DNA of 64,000 nt from contig NZ_BNJJ01000009.1 of NCBI RefSeq assembly GCF_016587435.1, forward strand, positions 62,001 to 126,000, in the 5' to 3' direction. The notes beneath the pieces were generated by a model. The model was not told where the DNA came from. It did not search any database and saw only the letters and a program-made list of their open reading frames with translations. The number at the start of each line of letters is the position of its first letter. The first letter of the stretch is position 1. Origin of the DNA: Dictyobacter formicarum. Lineage in GTDB: Bacteria > Chloroflexota > Ktedonobacteria > Ktedonobacterales > Ktedonobacteraceae. Shown one piece after another: positions 17,888 to 26,568 of the stretch. Both the position numbers and the translations under genes were made by a program.

Positions 17888-17978
17888 ATCTTTTGCTTTT
17901 GGCGACTACTGTGGAATAGTAATTATAATGCTTATACGTTGCTCGGCTACAATTAGCGGCATTTTTGTGGAAAGGGAT

Positions 17979-18235
17979 GGTTCCCATAATGATGGGAACC
18001 ACAGTGCCGTTCTTACGGACGGGCGCATGCGCGCTCGTCCGCGCTCCTCGTGAGATTTCGCGCCTGCGGCCCCTGACGCTACGCGCCTTCGGCGCCCAAA
18101 AGGTTTTTTATTCGTTGGATGCAGCATTCGCGCAAGCGCGAATGCTGCATCCAACGAATAAAAAGGGCTTTATTTAGTGTTGCATGAATTGCACTATAGT
18201 GCAATTCATGCAACACTAAATAAGAATATGGGGGC
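17979..18235. repeat. composite palindromic element, copy A
   Basis: It contains a short hairpin (17979-18000), a GC-rich palindrome, the conserved block CCCCTGACGCTACGCGCC with TTCGGCGCCCAAAA, then a 29-bp perfect hairpin (18105-18133/18136-18164, 2-nt loop). A 27-bp perfect palindrome (18170-18196/18197-18223) follows. The conserved block recurs at about 26270 (inverted), 30115 and 37005, each next to a different perfect hairpin. It probably also terminates the minus-strand gene at 18314 from a distance. Confidence 0.8.
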
Positions 18236-18313
18236 GTCAGCGCCTCCACGTTGGAGGGCGAGGCCATGCCGGTGAGAATAATGATCGAATAGAAGAAAGC
18301 TTTGAATAGCTTT

Positions 18314-19705
18314 TTATTTGTTGCTGGTGAGGTTAAGTGTTGCCATGGACTGACCAGAGAGATATGCCTGCATAGCACCTGCTTCACCATGTATGGGCTC
18401 AACACTACCATTGTCATTGCTATCGACACCACTCAACGCATGATCAGCCAGGCTCATAATCTCGACCGCTTTGTTGTGATCATTGGGATGCGCAAGCAGG
18501 TCCTGAGCATCTTGATGTAAAGTTGAAAACCAGTTTGAGAGGTTTTCACTGGAAAAGATAACTTGCTGCGCGTATTTCCTGATGTTATCTGTAGAATCGG
18601 TCTGCGTGGCGGCCAGCGATGCATGAGCGCCCACGGTACTGACATAACCGTTGTTATTTTGTCCCAATAAACCATAATTGATTGAGAGCTGAGGCACATG
18701 GGCTGAGGAGCATGTATGAGATTTAACAGTTGGTTTTGCTGGCGACTGACCATCCAGTAAAACGAGCATATTCTGGGCCAGGCATTGGATGGCGGTTTTA
18801 TCATTGGTTGTACGCAATTGCTGGGACTGATCATAGAGCTGACGAGTCTGGGCCAGCAGGCCGGGCAATAAGGCTATTTTATCAGGCGTCTCAGGATATG
18901 AGACCAACAAATGATTGATATGCATCCCGGCCATGGGTGGAAAGTGCGCGCTGAGCAAAACTCGTCCACTTGGGAGCGTGGCCTGCGTTGTCTCTACCGT
19001 CACCTGCAGCGTATTACCCAGAGCCAGGATATTGCCATCCGGCTGGCTAAAGTTCACAGCATAGGTATCCCCTGCCTTTGCCAGCGTACCCAGTGGCTGA
19101 ATATGTAACTCGTGTTCATTGACCAGCCAGGCCTCATAATGGGAGCCGTTTGCCAGCGGTTGCAGGCCATGCACGCTCAGAGACACACTATTAATACCCG
19201 ACCGGGCATTAGAAGTATCATGAAAAGTGGCTACACCACTGATGCGGGGAAGCGGCATAGAAGTAGCGGTAGTAAAAGGTTGATGGGAAGGGATATGCTT
19301 GTTCTGCCAAAGCGCAAAGATACCAGCCGCAATACCAACTCCCAGAATGGCAAGAATGACCGCAATAAAGACGAGATTACGACCAGTAGAGGGCGCCCCC
19401 GCCTTTTGAGCGGGACGATGCAGGGATGGTCCTCCCGTAAACGGCAGCGGAGCCGGTGAGGGAGTTGAGCCAGAAACTTTACTGGCTGGCAAAGGCGTCA
19501 ATGGATACTCAGGAACAACAAAAGATTGGTGCTCCTGTTCCTCAGCAACGCTCGCACCATCATCCGACCACTGCTCCGCTGATTGTGATTGAACAGACTC
19601 TTCAACTTCTGATCGGCATAAATGAACAGGAGGTAGCGGCGAACCACAATGTCCACAAAAAACAGCATCCGACTCAATCGGCGCCTGACAACCGGGGCAC
19701 AACAT
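18314..19705 (-). CDS. zinc-ribbon membrane protein with RskA-like extracellular domain
   Basis: 463 aa. Zinc ribbon at the N-terminus (CPGC, then CGHCGSPL), a Ser/Pro/Glu-rich linker, and one membrane helix near 112-132 (NLVFIAVILAILGVGIAAGIF). The outside part has SGINSVSLSVHGL, SHYEAWLVNE and a PLGTLAKAGDTY stretch, the pattern of anti-sigma-K (RskA) type C-terminal domains. A helical, Gln-rich region follows (LLPGLLAQTRQLYDQSQQL). It shares the zinc-ribbon plus single-helix layout with the protein at 2793. It is the last gene of the minus-strand redox cluster by order, but 124 bp separate it from the cytochrome-like gene. Function unknown; surface sensing is a guess. Confidence 0.7.
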   Translation of the reverse strand: MLCPGCQAPIESDAVFCGHCGSPLPPVHLCRSEVEESVQSQSAEQWSDDGASVAEEQEHQSFVVPEYPLTPLPASKVSGSTPSPAPLPFTGGPSLHRPAQKAGAPSTGRNLVFIAVILAILGVGIAAGIFALWQNKHIPSHQPFTTATSMPLPRISGVATFHDTSNARSGINSVSLSVHGLQPLANGSHYEAWLVNEHELHIQPLGTLAKAGDTYAVNFSQPDGNILALGNTLQVTVETTQATLPSGRVLLSAHFPPMAGMHINHLLVSYPETPDKIALLPGLLAQTRQLYDQSQQLRTTNDKTAIQCLAQNMLVLLDGQSPAKPTVKSHTCSSAHVPQLSINYGLLGQNNNGYVSTVGAHASLAATQTDSTDNIRKYAQQVIFSSENLSNWFSTLHQDAQDLLAHPNDHNKAVEIMSLADHALSGVDSNDNGSVEPIHGEAGAMQAYLSGQSMATLNLTSNK

Positions 19706-19828
19706 TAATACTTTTTCCTTTAACCAGACACTACTCTACAACTACAAACCCTACGCGACAGTGTGCCACGCGAGATAGCAACATGTGCTATCAAATAATT
19801 ACCCTCTATATTAATCAATACAACGTTT

Positions 19829-20722
19829 TTATTCAGCAATCCTTATTACATGCAGTACGTTTGTCAGCAATTCCATGATACTATGATAGGAAATTATGAC
19901 CAGAGCAAGGGAAGCCAGCAGAATATGTAGGGTTCGCCATGATTGAATAACGCGTCTAGCACGTTTTTGCCGGAATAGTGAGCGCTCCAGTTTGGCATGC
20001 TCCAGCAGAGTAGGCTGGACACGCTGCCAATCTGCTCGCTCATGAGGAGCTAGGTCTGAGTCTGGATAGATCGTGCGTCCCTGGGACTCCAAAGCTTCAG
20101 CGCAAGCACGTTTAAACTCATCTGATTTACCGGCACTATAGCGTCCAACCGTATACTTCAATGTGCGCAGATGCTCCTCGATCGAACGCTCGATCCCGAT
20201 GCCATTAGAACTGGCCTCACGCGCTATCACCCTGGTCTGCCATACATCTAATAAGCGGCCAAAGACACCACTGACAACCAGAAAGATCAAGGCGAAAAGC
20301 GCACTGGTCGCCCAGTAAGTTTCCGTCAGACAGCTCAAATTACGGCAATAGTCATGGGTGATACGCACATAATTTTCATGGAGGACCGCAATCAAAATAG
20401 TAATCACACCCAGCCAGGTATGCATCCATAACCAGTTTTGTACTTTACCGGGCAAGCCACGCACAAAGCGGCGACGCAACGAATAGCTAGCGGTTCCCAG
20501 AACCAGCACATAGGCAATGATCCCAAAGAGGCGCAGTGGATCTGCAAATGGCTCAGGATCATCCTGTGTACGGAGCGCATAATAATACCAAGCGAGAAGG
20601 GCAACGTAGAACAATGCACTAATTGCCAACCAGAACCAGCGGGCTCGAGAAGTGGGAGACTTCCATAAACGCCGCAAGCCGCGAGGTTGAGATACCTGTG
20701 GTTGTTTTGTAGTCACCGACAT
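19829..20722 (-). CDS. five-helix membrane cytochrome b-like protein
   Basis: 297 aa from the ATG at 20722, which has GGAAAGGA upstream; the frame extends to 20782, but that part falls in a dispersed repeat. Five hydrophobic helices are visible (WFWLAISALFYVALLAWYYY; LFGIIAYVLVLGTASYSL; WMHTWLGVITILIAVLHENY; ATSALFALIFLVVSGVFG; LHILLASLALVIISYHSIME). The His residues in MHTWLGV, VLHENY, TLHILL and SYHSIM form two pairs across helices three and five, the layout of a bis-haem b cytochrome or ferric-reductase-type domain. A soluble loop of about 90 residues lies between helices four and five. It follows the iron-sulphur gene on the same strand and probably takes electrons from it. Confidence 0.65.
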   Translation of the reverse strand: MSVTTKQPQVSQPRGLRRLWKSPTSRARWFWLAISALFYVALLAWYYYALRTQDDPEPFADPLRLFGIIAYVLVLGTASYSLRRRFVRGLPGKVQNWLWMHTWLGVITILIAVLHENYVRITHDYCRNLSCLTETYWATSALFALIFLVVSGVFGRLLDVWQTRVIAREASSNGIGIERSIEEHLRTLKYTVGRYSAGKSDEFKRACAEALESQGRTIYPDSDLAPHERADWQRVQPTLLEHAKLERSLFRQKRARRVIQSWRTLHILLASLALVIISYHSIMELLTNVLHVIRIAE

Positions 20723-20808
20723 ACATTTTTCCTTTCCTGGGCTCGCCGCCCCTTGCATCCCACTTTTCCGAAGACGATCCAAAACCTATATCCAGAACCT
20801 ATAATAGA

Positions 20809-22758
20809 TCAGCGGGCTTTGCGACTCAGGATGTCTTCGGTTGAGCCAAAGAAGGTGACTGGGTTCACTCGAATGGCCGCGCCTGTTGGACATGCCTGTA
20901 CACAGGCTTGATTGTTGTAGCCTGCACAGAGATCGCATTTGATAGCAATTTTCTTGCGTAGATTCTCAAGGCCATTATTAGCGAAAGGTTGCAATGGGCC
21001 GGGCTCAGCAGGAGTCTGGGCCATGGGTAACATTTTGCGACCCCGCTCTTTACCAAAGCCTTTGCTGAAAAAGCGACTGAAACGCTGCCAACTGGGAGGC
21101 TGGGCTTCATCCCCATCTTCGGTCAGAGAGACAATTGAAATATTATCGTAAGGACAGCGCTCAGCACAGATACCACACCCAATGCAACTTTCAGTAATAT
21201 AGACCTCGCCGCTCGGCTTACGCGCAATCCCAGCCCGGCTACAAAGCATACATACGGGGTCCTGACACTGGCGGCAGGCCGTCACAATACTCATATTGCC
21301 AACGACCATGCCCTCACGATTCATACGGGACTGGCCATGGCGACGCTCGCAGGCCTCTTCACATTCGTTACAATGAATGCACTTGTCGAGGTCGATTACC
21401 AGTACCTCGGTGCCCTCGACAACTCCGTCGCTCACCAGTGCATGCAGGCCTGAGCGAGCTTCAGCATCTGAAGAGGTGTTCACCAATGCCTGCTCTAACT
21501 GCATTCGATCAAAAGGCTCGAACACCGCACTATGGGCGGCGGTATTGGCCTCCTGGTACAATCTCACGCGTTCCTGAATACGCTCTTTAAACGCCGGATA
21601 GCGCGTCAATAGCGACTTTAATTGCGCACGCGTAATCTCGGCAACGGTCACACGTGTAATCGCCGTCACCGTCACCGCGCGTCGATCGCCCAGCATATCC
21701 AGTCCACCAACGAAATAGTCGCCGCGTTGACGATAAGCGATAATACGCTCTGGATGCTGGGGGCGCCCCGTTTTGCGGGCAACCTTCACAAAGCCATCCA
21801 ACAGTAAATGGAAGGTCTCACGCACAGGCTGCGCTTTCCGCTCTTCACTAAAAAGCTGTTCATCGCGCTCAAAGCGTCGAATGGTCGCCTGCGTAGCCAA
21901 CGCACGCATATCTTCAGTTGCAATACCCGCAAATAGTTCCAGGTGCGCGAGCATGTTCTCAACCGCCCGTGCGCTACTCAATTGCACAAAGAAATCCTGG
22001 ACCGCCGGAACAACTTCCATCAGGCGCTGCATAACCTGCTCAGGAACCTTAAGAACAATGGTGCGATCCTGGGCGGCCCGTACCGTCACACTGCGCTGCT
22101 GGCCGGTCAGCATCCCCTGTTCACCTATATATTCGCCACGGCGCAAAACCGCCAATGGCAGAGACTTCTGATCGGTTCCCTGGGAAAAGACCTCACATTG
22201 ACCATCCAGGATAAAGAAAATATCGCGTCCAAAGTCACCCTCGCGCATCAACTCGGTGCCAGCGGACAAGGTTTGCATCTCCGAGGTGGCCACAAAATGG
22301 AGCAAATAGTTATCTGGTACCAGTTGCGCATCACGAAATATAGTCTGTTCGCGCAAGCAACGCAATACCAGTGAAACATCCCAACCAGCAGGTAAGTGTC
22401 TCATGGCTTTAGATAAATCAACCTGACCATCCCAGGAAATACCCAGGCGCTGCTTGAGTGAGAGCATCAGGAGGTCGCGGTGGTTGTCGACCGGGCAGAC
22501 GGGGACGCATGAACCACACATGACGCATTCGTCGGTAAAGCGTGCGACTATGGGAGTGATCTCTTCTGAGTTGGTGGCGTGGTTGAGGTCAGCGATGGTG
22601 ACCTGGCTTGATAGGGGTACTGGACATGCACGCATACAACGATCACACCCAATACACATGTCTATTTCAAAGTTGATTTCTTCTGCGGTCAGCGTGTGCA
22701 TATCTGTGCGATGGGTCATCCCGACTTTGAAGGGTTTTTGGGTTGTTTGTATTTGCAT
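20809..22758 (-). CDS. multi-cluster ferredoxin with two cyclic-nucleotide-binding domains
   Basis: 649 aa. N-terminal Cys motifs CIGCDRCMRACP and CVMCGSCVPVCP (two [4Fe-4S]). Two CRP/cNMP domains follow: the first has RGEYIGEQGMLTGQQRSVTV with the phosphate-binding Arg; the second has DMLGDRRAVTVTAI, also with Arg but with Gly replacing the usual Glu. The C-terminal third has four more Cys groups (CIHCNECEEAC, CRQCQDPVCMLC, CIGCGICAERCP, CDLCAGYNNQACVQACP), as in DmsB-type electron-transfer subunits. It is therefore a wire for electrons that may be gated by a cyclic nucleotide. The gene lies between the FAD/FHA oxidoreductase and the cytochrome b-like gene. AAAGGAAAG precedes the ATG at a long spacing; an internal ATG 14 codons later is possible. 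Confidence 0.85.
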   Translation of the reverse strand: MQIQTTQKPFKVGMTHRTDMHTLTAEEINFEIDMCIGCDRCMRACPVPLSSQVTIADLNHATNSEEITPIVARFTDECVMCGSCVPVCPVDNHRDLLMLSLKQRLGISWDGQVDLSKAMRHLPAGWDVSLVLRCLREQTIFRDAQLVPDNYLLHFVATSEMQTLSAGTELMREGDFGRDIFFILDGQCEVFSQGTDQKSLPLAVLRRGEYIGEQGMLTGQQRSVTVRAAQDRTIVLKVPEQVMQRLMEVVPAVQDFFVQLSSARAVENMLAHLELFAGIATEDMRALATQATIRRFERDEQLFSEERKAQPVRETFHLLLDGFVKVARKTGRPQHPERIIAYRQRGDYFVGGLDMLGDRRAVTVTAITRVTVAEITRAQLKSLLTRYPAFKERIQERVRLYQEANTAAHSAVFEPFDRMQLEQALVNTSSDAEARSGLHALVSDGVVEGTEVLVIDLDKCIHCNECEEACERRHGQSRMNREGMVVGNMSIVTACRQCQDPVCMLCSRAGIARKPSGEVYITESCIGCGICAERCPYDNISIVSLTEDGDEAQPPSWQRFSRFFSKGFGKERGRKMLPMAQTPAEPGPLQPFANNGLENLRKKIAIKCDLCAGYNNQACVQACPTGAAIRVNPVTFFGSTEDILSRKAR

Positions 22759-22797
22759 GTTGTTGTTGTTTCTTTCCTTTTATTCAAAGGGGCGGTA

Positions 22798-22993
22798 TTT
22801 GTCTGGTGCTGCCTGCGGCAGCACCAGACAAAAGAAAAGTGACGGGGGCACAGCCCCCGCGCCCCCAGTCAGAGGGCTGCCGCCCTCTGCACTCCCACTT
22901 GTGTCCGCCTGCGGCGGCAATTGATAAGGGGAAGCGATGGGGGCACAGCCTCCATGCCCCCAGGCAGAGGGCGGCCGCCCTCTGCACTCCCGC
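22798..22993. repeat. GC-rich hairpin repeat cluster with TGC loops
   Basis: 16-bp perfect hairpin with TGC loop (22798-22813/22817-22832), followed by two copies (from about 22844 and 22940) of the GGGGGCACAGCC ... CAGAGGGC ... CCCTCTGCACTCCC module, separated by a second TGC-loop stem (22905-22917). Same family as 11380-11590. It splits the redox cluster but contains no gene. Confidence 0.85.
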
Positions 22994-23006
22994 TTGCTGC
23001 TACCTG

Positions 23007-23172
23007 ATGATCTTTTACAAATAAAGCTGGTATAAGGCGGGAGGTGCAGGAGGGCCGGCGAGGCCCTCCTGCCGGGGTGCGGGGTGTCCCCGCATCATCT
23101 TCTCTCTCCCCTCCCGCCGAAGGCGGGAATGCAAGAGGTATTTTTATACCGTATTAAAAAGTAAAAGATCAT
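23007..23172 (+). mobile_element. 166-bp transposase-less inverted-repeat element, copy 1
   Basis: Perfect 12-bp terminal inverted repeats ATGATCTTTTAC and GTAAAAGATCAT, an AT-rich rim on each side and a GC-rich hairpin core (GGAGGGCCGGCGAGGCCCTCC). A near-identical copy in the opposite orientation lies at 46838-47001. The host DNA on either side is itself an inverted repeat (TGCTACC ... GGTAGCA), so the element sits in the loop of a hairpin. No coding capacity; it would need a transposase from elsewhere. Confidence 0.75.
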
Positions 23173-23184
23173 GTGGTAGCAATG

Positions 23185-23289
23185 GGCGGGAGGGAACACT
23201 ATTTCCTTTCCTCCAGACAGAGGGTTGGCAGTCCTCTGTACTACTCCTTGTCATTCCTGGCCCGGAGGGAACAGTGTTCCCTCCGGGCC
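23185..23289. repeat. diverged GC-rich module with terminal hairpin
   Basis: A degenerate copy of the 22860-22900 module (CAGACAGAGGG ... CCTCTGTACTACTCCTTG) followed by a near-perfect hairpin GGCCCGGAGGGAAC/GTTCCCTCCGGGCC at 23259-23289 and TTTT. It may terminate the FAD/FHA gene, whose stop is at 23299, on the minus strand or on the other strand. Confidence 0.6.
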
Positions 23290-23298
23290 TTTTGGTGA

Positions 23299-25734
23299 TC
23301 AGGATGCGTGTAGTGCAGAGCTGCAGCCGGCGCAGAAACGGGCAATCGGCATGTTGACGACTCCGCAATTTGGACATATGACAACCGAGAACGGCGGTTT
23401 GGTGGCTGGCTTTGAGCGGGCCGTGGCCACGGTTGGTATTTTGACCTGTGTCTGGGCACCCAATGTCGGCTGAATGGCAATAGACGATCCCTTACTGACA
23501 TTTGGATTTGGGTTCCGTGGCACAGGTGGCTTACTAACAGCCATTGATTGCATTTTGGAGGTCTTTTCCTGTCCAGATTGCAGGTCGATAAAGAATATAA
23601 TAGTGCTCCCTAAGACGATATGATCACCGTGTGAGAGTCGATATGGTTGATCGATCTGGCTCTGGTTGATAGTGATACCGTTGCTACTACCTATGTCGCG
23701 AATATAAAAACCTTCTGTGGTGGAAAAGACTTCAGCATGGTGACGCGAGATCATCATGTCACCGATCTCAAGGTCGTTGCCTGCTTCGCGACCAATGATA
23801 ATGGATTTTTCTGGCTGCAAGAGATGTACACGTGGCGATTGTTTGCGTCCATTTTTGCCGTTAGCGGGCAGAATGATCAGCGCAGGTGTCATCTTTAAGG
23901 CATTCATTATCGCCGGTGGCAAGGGCTGGGCTGCGCCGGCGGGCAATAAATTCTCGTCCAGTTCTTGCTGCTGTGGCCTGGCAGGAGCGGGGGCGCTGGG
24001 AAGTTTCTGGCGTGCAGGAGCAAGATTATCAAAATCCAGGGCGCGCAAGAGAAAACAAAATGTTACAATATTGCCCAAACGTAACACATCATTAACCTTC
24101 AAGGGATAAGGTCGCTCGGGTTCAAGCCGCTGCTCGTTCAAAAAAGTTCCATTTAGACTTTTCAAATCAATAATTACATAGTGCTCATTCTGAAAACCTA
24201 TCTGAGCGTGGCGGCGCGAGATCGAACCTTCATTGACGACCAGGTTTACCCCCGGCTGGCGTCCAATCGTCACAGACTTTTCGCGACTCAAAGCAGTTTC
24301 GGCAATGTGCAATGGAACATGCGGATCGGCCACGTGCACCAGCAGTGCCTCTGTATGTTGAGACGGTAATAGTTCATGTAACATAGGATCTTCCCCCGCT
24401 TGCGGCTCCTGGCTATTGCCAGATATAGCAACCGCTTGTCGCATAACAGTATCACCTGCACGCTGCACCCCCAACTGCAGCGGAGGAACCTTTAAGCGAT
24501 CCAGGTAGGCCGCCAGATCAAAATCCTCCTTCATCAAAGAGGAGGCGACAGACGCCAGATTGACCTGGTAGTCGATTGCGCGTTTAAAAGCCAGCGTATG
24601 CTTGCGATCTCCCAGAGCCAGCATACCGACCGGGACGCCATCGCAAAGCAGAACCTTACGATAGGAACGTGGCTGCGGTTCGGCAACCAGTTCGCGATAA
24701 CCTTTGTCATTTGTTAAACCAACAGATGCAAAAGGTAGCCCATAAAGGAATGTAGCGTTATAAAAGGTGTCGGCTTGAAATGGCCGGCTCGTATCCAGAA
24801 TATTGAGCATGCTATAGGCAGCGGCCCGCGCCTGTTGAATAGATGGATACCACTGGCCGATCACGCGGGCTCGCTGCGTGCCTGGAATAATTGTTTCCAC
24901 CACATCGCCAGCGGCGTATATATCCCTGGCGCTGGTGCGCATCTGCTCATCTACCAGCAATCCACGGCGGCACCGTAATCCACTGGCCTGAGCGTAGTCA
25001 ATATTCGGCTTAACGCCGATGGCGACCAGCACCAGATCACAGGCAATACGTTCGCCTCTACTGGTCTTAACGGCGGAAACCTGGCCACGCGACCCAATAA
25101 TCTCAGTAATTTCGGTCTCTAGCTGTACATCCACTCCATCGCGGGACTCCTCCTGTAGAACCAGGTCTGACGCTGTAGCGTCTAAAACCTCGGACCAGAG
25201 CAGGCACTTACGAATTAAATGCGAAACCTGATGCTCACAATGGCGCAACGTCTCCACTGTCTCCAGAGCCAGCGTCCCACTGCCACACACCACAACTCTG
25301 CGCGCAGAAGGCAAGCGCTCAATTATAGCCTGATAATCCTTTACGCTACGCAGAGTGAATACACCCGCCAGATCAATACCAGGACAGGTGAGATGCGCCG
25401 GCCGAGCACCACTGGCCAGCAACAACTTCTCATATTTCACCTGACCGCCACTCTGTAACAAAACCGTATGTTGTTCGGGCTGTATACGTATTACCTTCTC
25501 AGCCAGGAAATGAATACGCTGAGACTGATAATAGTTAGTCGGGCGAGCCCATAATTTCTCCTCAACAACACGACCGGCCAGATAATCTTTCAGGGCTGGA
25601 CGAAAGTAGACAGGATGCGCATCCTCAGAAATCACTCCGATCGTCGCCTGCGGAGCCTCCTGGCGTAACGTTTCAGCCGCGGTAATTCCCGCAATACCAT
25701 TCCCGATAACTAAAAATGAAATCTGATCAGCCAT
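23299..25734 (-). CDS. FAD/NAD(P)H oxidoreductase fused to two FHA domains and a zinc ribbon
   Basis: 811 aa from the ATG at 25734 (GAGG nine bases upstream; the frame extends slightly to a GTG at 25749). Residues 1-400: pyridine-nucleotide-disulphide oxidoreductase of the NirB/rubredoxin-reductase type, with FAD motif VIGNGIAGITAAETL, NAD(P) motif RRVVVCGSGTLALETVETL and the late DIYAAGDVVET block. FHA domain 1 near 480-555 (TIGRQPGVNLVVNEGSISRR, HAQIGF, LKSLNGTFLN) and FHA 2 near 640-715 (IIGREAGNDLEIGDMMISRH, SSNGITIN) keep the phosphothreonine-reading residues. The last 30 residues form a zinc ribbon (CPNCG, CAGC). FHA domains bind phosphothreonine, so activity or assembly is probably tied to the Ser/Thr kinases. 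The likely role is to feed electrons from NAD(P)H to the downstream ferredoxin. Confidence 0.9.
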   Translation of the reverse strand: MADQISFLVIGNGIAGITAAETLRQEAPQATIGVISEDAHPVYFRPALKDYLAGRVVEEKLWARPTNYYQSQRIHFLAEKVIRIQPEQHTVLLQSGGQVKYEKLLLASGARPAHLTCPGIDLAGVFTLRSVKDYQAIIERLPSARRVVVCGSGTLALETVETLRHCEHQVSHLIRKCLLWSEVLDATASDLVLQEESRDGVDVQLETEITEIIGSRGQVSAVKTSRGERIACDLVLVAIGVKPNIDYAQASGLRCRRGLLVDEQMRTSARDIYAAGDVVETIIPGTQRARVIGQWYPSIQQARAAAYSMLNILDTSRPFQADTFYNATFLYGLPFASVGLTNDKGYRELVAEPQPRSYRKVLLCDGVPVGMLALGDRKHTLAFKRAIDYQVNLASVASSLMKEDFDLAAYLDRLKVPPLQLGVQRAGDTVMRQAVAISGNSQEPQAGEDPMLHELLPSQHTEALLVHVADPHVPLHIAETALSREKSVTIGRQPGVNLVVNEGSISRRHAQIGFQNEHYVIIDLKSLNGTFLNEQRLEPERPYPLKVNDVLRLGNIVTFCFLLRALDFDNLAPARQKLPSAPAPARPQQQELDENLLPAGAAQPLPPAIMNALKMTPALIILPANGKNGRKQSPRVHLLQPEKSIIIGREAGNDLEIGDMMISRHHAEVFSTTEGFYIRDIGSSNGITINQSQIDQPYRLSHGDHIVLGSTIIFFIDLQSGQEKTSKMQSMAVSKPPVPRNPNPNVSKGSSIAIQPTLGAQTQVKIPTVATARSKPATKPPFSVVICPNCGVVNMPIARFCAGCSSALHAS

Positions 25735-25752
25735 GCGTATCCTCAACACCCA

Positions 25753-26010
25753 TTAATCCGCTACAACGTGAAAAATCGAGACAGGGCAGACAGAGCACTC
25801 CATTAGAAACGTGGAGATAGATAAATCTGTGCAGCCCACACAACCCACATGCCCACATACAACCTCCCAATATACAGGATTGCACACCCTGACATAACTA
25901 TAGGTACATATCTCGCTATATTTCCTGAAACGCCCTGTACCTATATCACCTTTCATCTTACCAGAGAAAGCTAGAAATGTATCTATCTTGACTCTGCTAC
26001 CATTACCCAT
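25753..26010 (-). CDS. small Cys-rich protein, possibly translated with the oxidoreductase
   Basis: 85 aa. Six of the seven Cys residues lie in the second half (CNPVYWEVVCGHVGCVGC, ECSVCPVS), giving two C-x2-C-like knuckles that could bind zinc or an iron-sulphur cluster. The stop is 18 bases before the oxidoreductase start, so the two may be coupled. The start codon is uncertain: AGGA lies very close to the ATG. I cannot name a family. The alternative is a chance open frame, but the Cys spacing argues against that. Confidence 0.4.
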   Translation of the reverse strand: MGNGSRVKIDTFLAFSGKMKGDIGTGRFRKYSEICTYSYVRVCNPVYWEVVCGHVGCVGCTDLSISTFLMECSVCPVSIFHVVAD

Positions 26011-26042
26011 TTCCTAGTAATTTATGAAAAAGTAATGATGAC

Positions 26043-26330
26043 GCTGCTTGTGCGTGGGCACAAGCAGCTCCTTTTTACCCCGGGCGGGCACTGACGCGCC
26101 CGCCCGGGGTTTTTATTGTATGTTGCAACAAAATGCGCCGGGTGCATTTTGTTGCAACATACAGGTTTTTTGAGTATGCCGAGGATTCGCGCATCCATAC
26201 CATATCTTTTTTATTGTGAGGTGGCGCGGCGCCGGGCGCCGCGCCACCTCACAATAAAAAATTTTGAGCGCCGAAGGTGCGAACCGTCAGGGGCTGAAGG
26301 CACAAAAAGCATAGTTTTCAAACATCCTCT
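26043..26330. repeat. composite palindromic element, copy B (inverted)
   Basis: Four hairpins in a row: 26043-26068; 26077-26110 (13-bp GC stem followed by TTTTT); 26117-26163 (20-bp stem); and 26207-26261 (27-bp perfect, 1-nt loop). Then comes the conserved block as reverse complement (GAGCGCCGAAGGTGCGAACC and GTCAGGGGCTGAAGGC). The 3' flank GTTTTCAAACATCC matches, inverted, the left flank of copy D at 36973. The remaining DNA in 25735-26568 is the small Cys-rich ORF and an AT-rich leader before dnaE. Confidence 0.8.
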
Positions 26331-26568
26331 CATCTCCTTTTTTTGAGAATTGAGGGAGGGATAGCATTTTAGAGATGCGGATACAATGGCAGTGGGGAGG
26401 AGATTTAGCAGCTAGCAGATAGCCCCAAAAAGGCTAGTACAAAAACAAGTGTTCGAAGTGGATATTGCCAATCATCTGAAATATAAGGCATACTTATAAA
26501 GCTAACTTATTCATAAATCACTTGCTTGCTATGCTATTTTTTGAGTTTTTCGAGACGGAGGATATTTA

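Noticed and set aside
22743..23024. 93-codon frame through the repeat cluster
   Set aside because: The translation is a product of the repeated module and of element copy 1; no conserved domain.
23007..23172. Idea that this is a rho-independent terminator only
   Set aside because: The near-identical inverted copy at 46838-47001, with 12-bp terminal repeats and different host flanks, indicates an element rather than a gene-specific terminator.
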